NCBI GenBank assembly: GCA_041739085.1
Contig: JBGSON010000047.1
Span: forward strand, 1 to 13,471
Direction: 5' to 3'
Source: JBGSON01 sp041739085
Lineage (GTDB): Bacteria; Patescibacteriota; Gracilibacteria; CAIRYL01
Length of the DNA stretch: 13,471 bases
The position numbers were made by a program, and so were the translations under genes. The notes beneath the pieces were generated by a model. The model was not told the DNA's origin. It did not search any database and worked only from the letters and a program-made list of their open reading frames with translations. This document shows, in pieces, positions 1 through 5,956 of this stretch (its first letter is position 1; every line of letters starts with the position of its first letter).

Positions 1-505
1 CTTCGCCGACTTTGATCGTGACCGCGAGGGATTCGTAACTGTCGACATCTCCAAGTCCATAGATGCAGCTCACGGTGGCGACGATGAGGACATCCTGACG
101 GGTGAGGAGGTTGAATGTCGCGGCATGGCGGAATTTGTTGATCTCTTCATTGATGGTCGCTTCCTTTTCGATGTAGGTATCCGTTCTCGCTATGTACGCT
201 TCCGGCTGATAATAGTCGTAGTAGGAGACAAAATATGAGACCGCGTTTTTCGGAAAGAACTGTTTGAATTCGTTGCAGAGTTGAGCAGCGAGGGTTTTGT
301 TGTGGGACAGAACGAGAGTCGGTTTCTGGACCTTCTCGATGATATTCGCCATGGTGAATGTTTTTCCCGTCCCCGTTGCGCCCATGAGCGTCTGATATCT
401 TGCCCCGTTTTCAAGGCCATGTACCAGTTTTTTTATCGCATGAGGCTGGTCTCCCGCAGGAGAAAAGCTGGAAACGAGTTCAAAGGGTTTTGCTGTCTTC
501 GGCAC
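1..505 (-). CDS. uvrB: UvrB, excinuclease ABC subunit B (N-terminal part, cut by window edge)
   Basis: UvrB is the damage-verifying helicase-like subunit of the UvrABC nucleotide excision repair complex. UvrA loads it onto DNA and it then recruits UvrC for incision. About 168 N-terminal residues are visible out of a usual ~660-700; the rest lies left of position 1. Seen in the translation: a Q-type motif (FSPAGDQPHAI, residues ~14-24), Walker A GATGTGKT (42-49), and the aromatic beta-hairpin signature YFVSYYDYYQPEAY that inserts between the DNA strands. This order is diagnostic for the family. The start is taken as GTG at 505, giving MPKTAKPFELVSS, which matches the usual UvrB N-terminus. There is no clear Shine-Dalgarno site and no ATG in frame nearby. 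It is transcribed away from the tRNA. I saw no LexA-type operator upstream. Identity is very secure; the exact start is less so. Confidence 0.96.
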   Translation of the reverse strand, partial: MPKTAKPFELVSSFSPAGDQPHAIKKLVHGLENGARYQTLMGATGTGKTFTMANIIEKVQKPTLVLSHNKTLAAQLCNEFKQFFPKNAVSYFVSYYDYYQPEAYIARTDTYIEKEATINEEINKFRHAATFNLLTRQDVLIVATVSCIYGLGDVDSYESLAVTIKVGE

Positions 506-587
506 GAATGATCTAAGAAATGTACGGAAGCTGAGTTTACACTTCGGGGAGAATAAAGGGAAGAGCGAGATTCCAGGAAGAGAGAAT

Positions 588-615
588 TTGCAAAAACAAA
601 AACTTTTGTTACACT
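588..615 (+). promoter_or_regulatory. Putative sigma70-type promoter of tRNA-Thr
   Basis: A TTGCAA hexamer (588-593) and TACACT (610-615) are separated by 16 bp. The expected transcription start is near 622, just before the mature tRNA 5' end at 624. Each hexamer matches consensus at 4 of 6 positions, so the placement is the main support. Confidence 0.45.
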
Positions 616-623
616 ACCCCCGC

Positions 624-698
624 GCCACCGTAGCTCAGTGGTAGAGCAACGCACTCGTAACGCGTAGGTCATGGGTTCAACTCCCATCGGTGGCTCCA
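624..698 (+). tRNA. tRNA-Thr (anticodon CGT), CCA encoded
   Basis: The sequence folds into a full cloverleaf. The acceptor stem is GCCACCG (624-630) paired with CGGTGGC (688-694). The D stem is GCTC/GAGC. The anticodon loop is CTCGTAA with anticodon CGT. The variable loop is AGGTC, and the T arm is ATGGG-TTCAACT-CCCAT. The discriminator T695 is followed by an encoded CCA (696-698). The anticodon arm and variable region closely resemble Escherichia coli tRNA-Thr(CGU), which reads ACG. The last pair of the anticodon stem (position 31-39) is an A-C mismatch, while the other four pairs are sound. A run of six T follows at 699-704. No intron is present. Confidence 0.95.
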
Positions 699-709
699 TT
701 TTTTGTGAA

Positions 710-748
710 TTGACACAGAGAAAAATATATGACATAAATATCTATAAT
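710..748 (+). promoter_or_regulatory. Putative promoter for the kinase-like gene
   Basis: A perfect -35 element TTGACA (710-715) is followed after 17 bp by CATAAA (733-738), a weak -10. A perfect TATAAT stands at 743-748, too far from that TTGACA to pair with it. If TATAAT is the true -10, transcription would start near 755 and the gene at 760 would be almost leaderless. The region is strongly AT-rich, and which pair is used cannot be decided by reading. Confidence 0.45.
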
Positions 749-759
749 TTTGAATCTTC

Positions 760-1416
760 ATGTACCGATTGGATAAAAAAATCAGTGAGGGGAAACAGGG
801 CGAGGTATTTGAATTGAGAGATGAGCCGGAACTCTGCGCAAAAATCCCATTCCGCCATCTTTGTCTCAAGTATCTCCTCAGGAACGGGATCTCCTCACTC
901 GCTGAGTATGAAATGAAGAGAGCGAAAAGGATCCGCTCGATGTTCCCTTCCCACCTTCAGCCGCTTTTTGTCGATGTGGTGGGAGTCGATTCGGTGCTGA
1001 AAACGGATGGAAGCAGGGGAGAAGCACTCATCATGGAGCTCATCCGTGATTTTCGTGGTGGGATCGCCGAGACACTCATGTCTCATCTTCTTTCAGGAAG
1101 TGAACTCAGCGAAGATTTTTGGCAGAAGGTGCTGGATGTGAAAGGGATCCACGAGGAAGAAATGACGGGGAATTTTGATTTCAATCTCGAAAATATTCTC
1201 GTTGAAGATGAAGACACTCCGAGATTCATAGATTTCCTCTGCGGGTATCAAATCCGCCTCTACCAGCCGTGGCTCCATTTCCGCCGTTCACACATCAGGA
1301 AAATCGATAAGACATTCTGGGAAGCACTCCAGAAAATATCTGGTCTGCGCCCGCATATCCCTGGAGTGATCCAATCGCTGAGAGGGCGGATGATTCAGGA
1401 TCATTTCTGCCAGTGA
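760..1416 (+). CDS. Small protein-kinase-fold protein (YrbL-like?), function unknown
   Basis: This is a 218-residue protein with the landmarks of the protein-kinase/aminoglycoside-phosphotransferase fold. It has a glycine-rich loop GKQGEV (11-16), a candidate ATP lysine in CAKIP (K28), and a catalytic loop NFDFNLENIL (138-147) that aligns with HRDLKPENIL and keeps D140 and N145. FIDF (156-159) offers D158 as the metal-binding aspartate in place of DFG. Thus the four key residues are present although the HRD histidine is replaced by Asn. The size and layout recall the PhoP-regulated YrbL family, but I cannot confirm membership. It has no signal peptide or membrane segment. Its 3' end overlaps the convergent CYTH gene by 16 bp. 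There is no Shine-Dalgarno site before ATG 760, and the AT-rich leader suggests a short or leaderless mRNA. It could also be a small-molecule or sugar kinase. Confidence 0.7.
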   Translation: MYRLDKKISEGKQGEVFELRDEPELCAKIPFRHLCLKYLLRNGISSLAEYEMKRAKRIRSMFPSHLQPLFVDVVGVDSVLKTDGSRGEALIMELIRDFRGGIAETLMSHLLSGSELSEDFWQKVLDVKGIHEEEMTGNFDFNLENILVEDEDTPRFIDFLCGYQIRLYQPWLHFRRSHIRKIDKTFWEALQKISGLRPHIPGVIQSLRGRMIQDHFCQ

Positions 1417-1952
1417 TCCGTGGAGCGTTCTTTCTGTCTCAGGAGAACGGTATACTGAGACGGCTCGATGTTTTTTTCGAGAGAGAGTTCTGCGAATATC
1501 CTTTCAATGCTCGTCTGAGCGTCCGCGATTTCCTTCTTTTCACTGCAGAGTCTCTCGATCTCAAGAAAATCTCCGAGTCCCCGGATATTCACGATTTCCG
1601 CGGTAAAATTTTCACCGAGGGAATATTCATCAGTAGTCTTCGTCTTTTCGAGAAACACAACGTATCCCAAATGATCGATGAGTCCGAGAAATGCGTGTTC
1701 ACTTGAGATCATGAACTCTAACTCTTCATTCCTTTCAACGCTCCTCACGAGAGCCCTTTTTTTACGCGTGACAAATACTTCTCCATCCATTTTCCGGATG
1801 CGGAAATCAAATGTCTCAGCATTTTTTTTCGCAAAATACGTATCATTTTTTACTGTGGATTTCACAAACGTCCCATTTTCCTGAAGATATCCGATCACTC
1901 GGTTTTTTTCTTCACGAGTCTTGAGCCACGCTTTTGCTTCGATCTCATACAT
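1401..1952 (-). CDS. CYTH-domain protein (class IV adenylate cyclase CyaB/ThTPase-like)
   Basis: This 183-residue protein fits a single CYTH (triphosphate tunnel) domain. The N-terminal signature ExExK is present as EIEAK (E3, E5, K7). Later strands carry the alternating charged residues expected in the tunnel: RIRK (51-54), TRKK (62-65), NEELEF, DEYSLG, and LEIE near 130-133. The C-terminal SQYTVLL resembles the SYVELL end of CyaB proteins. Members hydrolyse or cyclise triphosphate compounds (ATP to cAMP, thiamine triphosphate, or inorganic triphosphate) with a divalent metal. Which reaction applies cannot be read from the sequence. The gene starts 21 bp after the trpA stop on the same strand, so the two probably share an mRNA. 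No good Shine-Dalgarno site precedes ATG 1952. It ends inside the 3' end of the convergent kinase-like gene. Confidence 0.87.
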   Translation of the reverse strand: MYEIEAKAWLKTREEKNRVIGYLQENGTFVKSTVKNDTYFAKKNAETFDFRIRKMDGEVFVTRKKRALVRSVERNEELEFMISSEHAFLGLIDHLGYVVFLEKTKTTDEYSLGENFTAEIVNIRGLGDFLEIERLCSEKKEIADAQTSIERIFAELSLEKNIEPSQYTVLLRQKERSTDHWQK

Positions 1953-1973
1953 AGGTCAAGGTGGATAAGAATG

Positions 1974-2801
1974 TCAGGGGCCGGGACGTGTTTTTCCCGC
2001 ATCTCTCATCGTCTCGAGAAACCGGAGCACTCCTTTGATGCCGGATCGGTCGAATACGCGGAGGGTTTCAGATCCCACGATGGCGGCATCGGCTTTCCCA
2101 TGGAGGAAACGCACATGCTCGGGTTTCGATACTCCGAAACCGACTGCGATCGGAAGCGACGTCACTGCTCTGCACCGGGAGAGAAATTGCGAAAGTTCTT
2201 GAGTGAAGCGCGTTTCTTTCCCGGTGACTCCCGTGCGGGCAACGCAATAAAAAAAGCCGGATCCGAAGTCGGCAATCTTTTTCATGCGTTCTCTGCTGCT
2301 CGTCGGACTGAGGATAAGGACACTGGCAATCTTCTCTTTTTTTGACGAACGCAAATAGGAAACCCCTTCTTCCTCATCCGGAGAAAGGTCAGGAATAATA
2401 CATCCGTCTCCCCCGTAGTGCTTTGCCTCCCGAAGAAACTCAGGGATTCCTCTGTTCACGAGTGTGTTCGCATATCCCATAAAAAGAAGAGGAGTATGCG
2501 TATTCTTCCGCCGGAACGACTCTGCAATCCGGAAACAATCCTCAAGCTTCGTTCCGTTTTTCAGAGAAGAATCAGAAGCACGGATAATCGTCGGGCCGTC
2601 TGCGATCGGATCTGAGAAGGGGATCTGGAGTTCAAGAATATCGACTCCGACACTGGCAATGCCTTCCAGAAGCTCCTCTGTCGCTCGGACGGACGGATAG
2701 CCGGCGACGAGATGAGCCATGAGGCCGACTCTCCCGTCGGACTTCATCTTCTCAAAAGCTGTATTCAGCCTTTCCATAGATTGTATAAAATATTTGAACA
2801 A
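1974..2801 (-). CDS. trpA: Tryptophan synthase alpha chain (TrpA)
   Basis: TrpA cleaves indole-3-glycerol phosphate to indole and glyceraldehyde 3-phosphate, passing indole to TrpB. The protein is 275 residues against a usual ~260-270. The active-site stretch LELQIPFSDPIADGPTI holds E57 and D68, matching the E49/D60 pair of the E. coli enzyme including the 11-residue spacing. GFFYCVARTGVTG (loop 6 region), AVGFGVSKPEH and IVGSE (phosphate-binding glycines) follow in the normal order, so it looks active. The start is chosen as TTG at 2801 because AGGAGAG (2816-2810) lies 8 nt before it. The alternative ATG at 2777 gives a more usual MERLNTAF N-terminus but has no ribosome site. No other trp gene lies in the window; its downstream partner is a CYTH protein. 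Confidence 0.95.
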   Translation of the reverse strand: MFKYFIQSMERLNTAFEKMKSDGRVGLMAHLVAGYPSVRATEELLEGIASVGVDILELQIPFSDPIADGPTIIRASDSSLKNGTKLEDCFRIAESFRRKNTHTPLLFMGYANTLVNRGIPEFLREAKHYGGDGCIIPDLSPDEEEGVSYLRSSKKEKIASVLILSPTSSRERMKKIADFGSGFFYCVARTGVTGKETRFTQELSQFLSRCRAVTSLPIAVGFGVSKPEHVRFLHGKADAAIVGSETLRVFDRSGIKGVLRFLETMRDAGKTRPGP

Positions 2802-2809
2802 AGATACTT

Positions 2810-2827
2810 CTCTCCTCTACTATATCA
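2810..2827 (-). promoter_or_regulatory. Extended -10 element and Shine-Dalgarno site of trpA
   Basis: On the minus strand TGATATAGT (2827-2819) fits an extended -10 (TGn plus TATAGT), with only a T-rich stretch where a -35 would be. AGGAGAG (2816-2810) is an excellent Shine-Dalgarno site 8 nt before the TTG codon. The two are in tension: the predicted transcription start near 2812 would fall inside the Shine-Dalgarno site, so one of the two readings may be wrong or the real promoter lies further upstream. Confidence 0.4.
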
Positions 2828-2839
2828 GTCATGAGAGGA

Positions 2840-2872
2840 ATGAAAAATAAAAAAACCCTTTCGAAAAAGGGT
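2840..2872 (-). terminator. Intrinsic terminator of the lipoprotein gene
   Basis: Read on the minus strand, ACCCTTT and AAAGGGT form a 7-bp stem (2872-2866 and 2861-2855) closed by a TTCG tetraloop, followed by a T-rich tract (TTTTTTATTTTT) down to about 2843. It lies 27 bp beyond the lipoprotein stop codon. On the plus strand the stem is followed only by CTTTTC, so it is chiefly a minus-strand terminator. It also separates this unit from trpA downstream. Confidence 0.88.
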
Positions 2873-2898
2873 CTTTTCATATGCATCACATGTGAGGA

Positions 2899-4008
2899 TC
2901 AGCCCTCGGGAGTGGCGGCGGGTTCTGTCACCGGTGCCGGTTCTTCCACTGCAGGTTCCGCAGGTACTTCATCGGTTACTGGGACAGGTTCGATCGTTCC
3001 TTCCTCGGAAGGTACGGACACTTCCACTTCTAAAGGTGCTTCAGAAGGTGCAATGGCTTCCGATGGAGTAACTGGATCTGGCGAAGCGAGAGGAGCTTCA
3101 GGGACATTCCTCCGGCATGCCTCTCTCTGAGTCTCGTCCGTGATCTGGTCGCAGATCCTCTTGTCATAGGCATCGATCGCTTCGATGATGATGACATTAT
3201 TCACGCAGTTCGCGCGGAATTCTTCACGGCTGATCTTCTCGCACGCTGTGCGGTCCTTGTTTTCTGCGGCAATGACGAAAATGAGATTGTCTTTGCAGTT
3301 TGTCTTGTAGGTTTCGTCCGTGATCTTGTCACAGAATCCCTCATCCTTGCTATTGATCGCTTTTGTGAGAAGGACATCGTTATTGCACGCCTCCTTTAAT
3401 TTTTCGTCAGAGATCTTCGCGCAACTCGTTTCATCGCTCTTTTCTGTGGCAATGGCGTGATAGATGTTGTTCTCACAGTTTTTCCGGATATCTTCATCGG
3501 TTATTGCTGAGCATTTTTCAATATCCCGGTCCATGCTTGCGGACACATAGGTCACATTGTTCTTGCAACTCGCTTTTTCAGCCTCGTCGGTGATCGCGTC
3601 ACATTTTTCCAGATCGTTCTCCTGCGCGGCGATGGAAGAGACGATCGAGTTCTCACATGTCTTCATGAGAGCCTCGTCCGTGATGGTCTTGCAGAGCTGA
3701 GCGTCCGCTCCGCTTACTGCTTTCGAATACCGGACGAGATTCTTACAATGGGCGACCTGGTCTTCCATCGTGAATTCTTCACAGAGCGATTCATCCCCGT
3801 TCGATACAGCATTTTCAATGGTATCTCCAGGCTCGGCGACGGGTGTTGTATTTTCAACAGTTTCCGTATTTTCTGATGTATTTTCCTCCTGCCCGGTTTT
3901 GTCAGGAGTTGGAGTAACCGGAGTTTCATTTTCCTGAAAACAACCAGAGAGGACGAAGGCAGTCGAAAAAAGAGCACACATCACAAAAGGCAATTTGGAG
4001 GATTTCAT
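2899..4008 (-). CDS. Lipoprotein with eight Cys-pair (CX11C) 30-residue repeats
   Basis: This is a 369-residue predicted lipoprotein. Residues 1-22 are a signal peptide with the lipobox LSGC, so C23 would be lipidated. Residues 24-74 are a Thr/Glu/Pro-rich linker. From residue 75 an exact 30-residue period runs to about 298: seven full repeats plus a final half. Each holds Cys at repeat positions 2 and 14 around a core like CxxITDExxxxxCxNN, followed by a probable second helix rich in Ala/Ile. Sixteen repeat cysteines in fixed register suggest a disulfide-stapled helical solenoid outside the membrane. The last 70 residues are Pro/Glu/Ala/Val-rich and acidic, with no anchor. ATG 4008 is chosen because it begins a normal n-region (MKSSK). 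ATG 4029 would be nearly leaderless from the mapped promoter. I do not know a function; similar Cys-pair repeats occur in little-studied microbes as I recall, but I cannot name a family. Confidence 0.88.
   Translation of the reverse strand: MKSSKLPFVMCALFSTAFVLSGCFQENETPVTPTPDKTGQEENTSENTETVENTTPVAEPGDTIENAVSNGDESLCEEFTMEDQVAHCKNLVRYSKAVSGADAQLCKTITDEALMKTCENSIVSSIAAQENDLEKCDAITDEAEKASCKNNVTYVSASMDRDIEKCSAITDEDIRKNCENNIYHAIATEKSDETSCAKISDEKLKEACNNDVLLTKAINSKDEGFCDKITDETYKTNCKDNLIFVIAAENKDRTACEKISREEFRANCVNNVIIIEAIDAYDKRICDQITDETQREACRRNVPEAPLASPDPVTPSEAIAPSEAPLEVEVSVPSEEGTIEPVPVTDEVPAEPAVEEPAPVTEPAATPEG
3115..3786 (-). repeat. In-frame tandem repeat array, 90-bp unit (7.5 copies)
   Basis: This is the coding array for the Cys-pair repeats. 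The unit is 90 bp with no length variation between copies. The encoded residues at fixed repeat positions are C2, I5, D7 (mostly), E8, C14, N16 and D28. Copies differ clearly at other positions, so the array is old and under protein-level constraint, not a recent DNA amplification. Confidence 0.85.
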
Positions 4009-4037
4009 TGGTATAGGGAAAAATATCATGCGTAAGC

Positions 4038-4066
4038 ATTATATCAGATTTTTTCCATCATTTCAA
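4038..4066 (-). promoter_or_regulatory. Strong promoter of the Cys-repeat lipoprotein
   Basis: On the minus strand TTGAAA (4066-4061) and TATAAT (4043-4038) are exactly 17 bp apart, with a TGn extension before the -10. The start of transcription is expected near 4031, giving a leader of about 23 nt to ATG 4008. This is one of the best promoter matches in the window and suggests high expression. Confidence 0.75.
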
Positions 4067-4093
4067 CGATACAGAGTCAAGAAACGGCTCGTT

Positions 4094-4122
4094 TTTACAT
4101 TTGCGGACAAATTCGCTACAGT
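4094..4122 (+). promoter_or_regulatory. Putative promoter of the mutL-prs pair
   Basis: TTTACA (4094-4099) and TACAGT (4117-4122) are 17 bp apart, with transcription expected near 4129, shortly before ATG 4148. It is back-to-back with the lipoprotein promoter, with the two -35 elements 27 bp apart. The -10 match is 4 of 6. Confidence 0.5.
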
Positions 4123-4147
4123 TTGGTCAAGTCTTCATCTTATTGTT

Positions 4148-5956
4148 ATGGGAGGGATCCATGTTCTTTCTTCGGCTCTTCGAGACCAGATTGCAGCCGG
4201 CGAAGTCGTCGAGAGACCAGCAAGCATCGTCAAGGAACTCATAGAGAATGCACTCGACGCCGGAGCGACGGAGATAGACATTGAAATTGAGGACGGAGGA
4301 CTCAGGAAGATCGCTGTCCGGGATAATGGCTCCGGCATGGATTCTGATGACCTCGTCTTAGCTTTGACGCGCTATGCGACAAGCAAAATCTCTTCGTTTG
4401 ATGATCTCTCCTCCATACGCTCTTACGGGTTTCGGGGGGAAGCGCTTGCGTCCATTGCATCCGTATCGAGATGCCGGATCCGAACGAAAACGGAATCCTC
4501 TCCATTCGCCTTAGAAGTCACGTCCGAAGAACCGCATTCTCCAACAACAACATCATCCCCGAGGGGAACGGAGGTCATCGTCGAAGATCTCTTTTCCACC
4601 GTGCCCGCGAGGAAAAAGTTTCTCAAATCCATCGGCACCGAGACCTCCCATATTACGGAGATCATCGAAAACTACGCCCTTGTTCACTTTGAAAAATCAT
4701 TCCGCTTCCGCGTGAATAAAAGAGTGATCATGAATGTTTCCGGACAAAAGGGAGATGGGGCATTTCATAAGAGGACTGCCGCCCTTTTTGGGAATGATTT
4801 TTCAGAGCAACTCCTTCCCGCCGCATACCTCGGAGAGACGATGAAAATATCGGGATTCGTGAGTCATCCCCATGTCCATCGGCGAAACCGAAAAAACCAG
4901 CGCATTTTTATTAATTCCCGTCCGGTCTCTGACCGGATCGTTTCCTCGGCGATCTCACGCGCATACGAAACGCTCATTCCCAAAGGAACGCACGCGGACG
5001 CTGTGCTTCTCATCGATATGCGGCCGGATCTCGTCGATGTGAATGTTCACCCGCGAAAGAGCGAAGTAAAATTCAGGGATGAGAGAGAACTCTTTCAGAC
5101 TGTGTTTCATGCCGTTGAGCGAGCGCTCCAGCCGAAATGGGACAAGCCGGGAGCTGTGGTTGGACTCCATGATCAATGTGGGGAGGGAGAGAAGATTCTC
5201 GTCATCCCGCCGATCCATGAATCTTTTTCGCGACAAACAGGAAGAGAAGGGGGAGAGAGGAATTCTCAAAAGCTCATCCGGGATGCCATCCTGTTCTCTC
5301 AGGATTTTCTCGGCACGCGAAGGATGGGCAAACAATCAGAGTCCGAAGAGTCTTCATGCCCGGATTTATCAGGCAATAATTCAACAATCATCATCGGACA
5401 ACTCAGAAATTCATTCATCCTCATCGAAGAAGAGGACGGTCTCCGGATCGTCGATCAGCATGCCGCACATGAGGGGATCCGGTTTCACCGTCTTCGGGAA
5501 AACTTGAGGCTCAAAAAGAATGAATCACAAAAGCTTCTCGTTCCGCAGGTCATGAGCATCTCTCGTTCGGAAAAAATACTCCTCGAATCGTACCGCACCA
5601 CGTTTGAGGGGCTTGGCTTTGAAATCGATGAGTTCTCCGAAAATGAAATCTCGCTTTTCTCTGTCCCTTTGGGGCTGGAAAAAGTCGACTTCCGGAAAAT
5701 GCTGGAATCATTACTCGATGATCTCGGATCCTCCACCCCGGGAAAAAAGAATGCGCTCGCGGAGGGGGAAGAAAAGATCATATCGTATGCGGCCTGCCGC
5801 GGAGCAGTGAAATTCGGAGATCCGCTCACGCAGGAAGAGATGGAAAAGCTCGTAGGAGATCTTGATGCCTCAGAACACGGGTATTCCTGCGCGCACGGTC
5901 GTCCGGTATCGATGACCATCTCGTATCGGGAGATGGAGAAGAAATGCGGACGGTAA
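4148..5956 (+). CDS. mutL: DNA mismatch repair protein MutL
   Basis: MutL couples MutS mismatch recognition to strand removal. The protein is 602 residues, near the family norm. The GHKL ATPase domain shows QIAAGEVVERPASIVKEL, ENALDAGA (N34), DNGSGM, RYATSKI, YGFRGEALASIA and PARKKFLKS. The transducer domain shows NQRIFINSRPV and VDVNVHPRKSEVKF. After a ~70-residue linker comes a dimerisation/endonuclease domain with DQHAAHEGIRFH (436-447), AACRGAVKFGDPL and CAHGRPVSM. The endonuclease motif normally ends in Glu but here has H447, and the CPHGRP motif reads CAHGRP. ATG 4148 gives the standard N-terminus. An in-frame upstream ATG at 3995 would add 51 unrelated residues and run through both promoters. 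No mutS is visible in the window. The stop overlaps the next gene. Confidence 0.96.
   Translation: MGGIHVLSSALRDQIAAGEVVERPASIVKELIENALDAGATEIDIEIEDGGLRKIAVRDNGSGMDSDDLVLALTRYATSKISSFDDLSSIRSYGFRGEALASIASVSRCRIRTKTESSPFALEVTSEEPHSPTTTSSPRGTEVIVEDLFSTVPARKKFLKSIGTETSHITEIIENYALVHFEKSFRFRVNKRVIMNVSGQKGDGAFHKRTAALFGNDFSEQLLPAAYLGETMKISGFVSHPHVHRRNRKNQRIFINSRPVSDRIVSSAISRAYETLIPKGTHADAVLLIDMRPDLVDVNVHPRKSEVKFRDERELFQTVFHAVERALQPKWDKPGAVVGLHDQCGEGEKILVIPPIHESFSRQTGREGGERNSQKLIRDAILFSQDFLGTRRMGKQSESEESSCPDLSGNNSTIIIGQLRNSFILIEEEDGLRIVDQHAAHEGIRFHRLRENLRLKKNESQKLLVPQVMSISRSEKILLESYRTTFEGLGFEIDEFSENEISLFSVPLGLEKVDFRKMLESLLDDLGSSTPGKKNALAEGEEKIISYAACRGAVKFGDPLTQEEMEKLVGDLDASEHGYSCAHGRPVSMTISYREMEKKCGR

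Noticed and set aside
505..623. A LexA-type operator upstream of uvrB.
   Set aside because: No GAAC/GTTC dyad or CTG-N10-CAG site was seen in the interval.
433..735. A 100-codon minus-strand frame spanning the tRNA.
   Set aside because: It runs through tRNA-Thr and into uvrB in a wrong frame; it has the usual look of tRNA read as protein.
2831..3130. A plus-strand frame rich in Gly, Ser and Thr opposite the lipoprotein tail.
   Set aside because: It is the complement of the Pro/Glu/Ala-rich tail, and low complexity explains it.
3115..3786. The 90-bp periodicity considered as a CRISPR array or non-coding repeat.
   Set aside because: The unit is an exact multiple of three, diverged at the DNA level but conserved in Cys, Ile, Asp and Glu codons, so it is a protein repeat.
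3995..4147. An upstream in-frame ATG that would lengthen MutL by 51 residues.
   Set aside because: The added residues match no MutL N-terminus and the region holds both divergent promoters.
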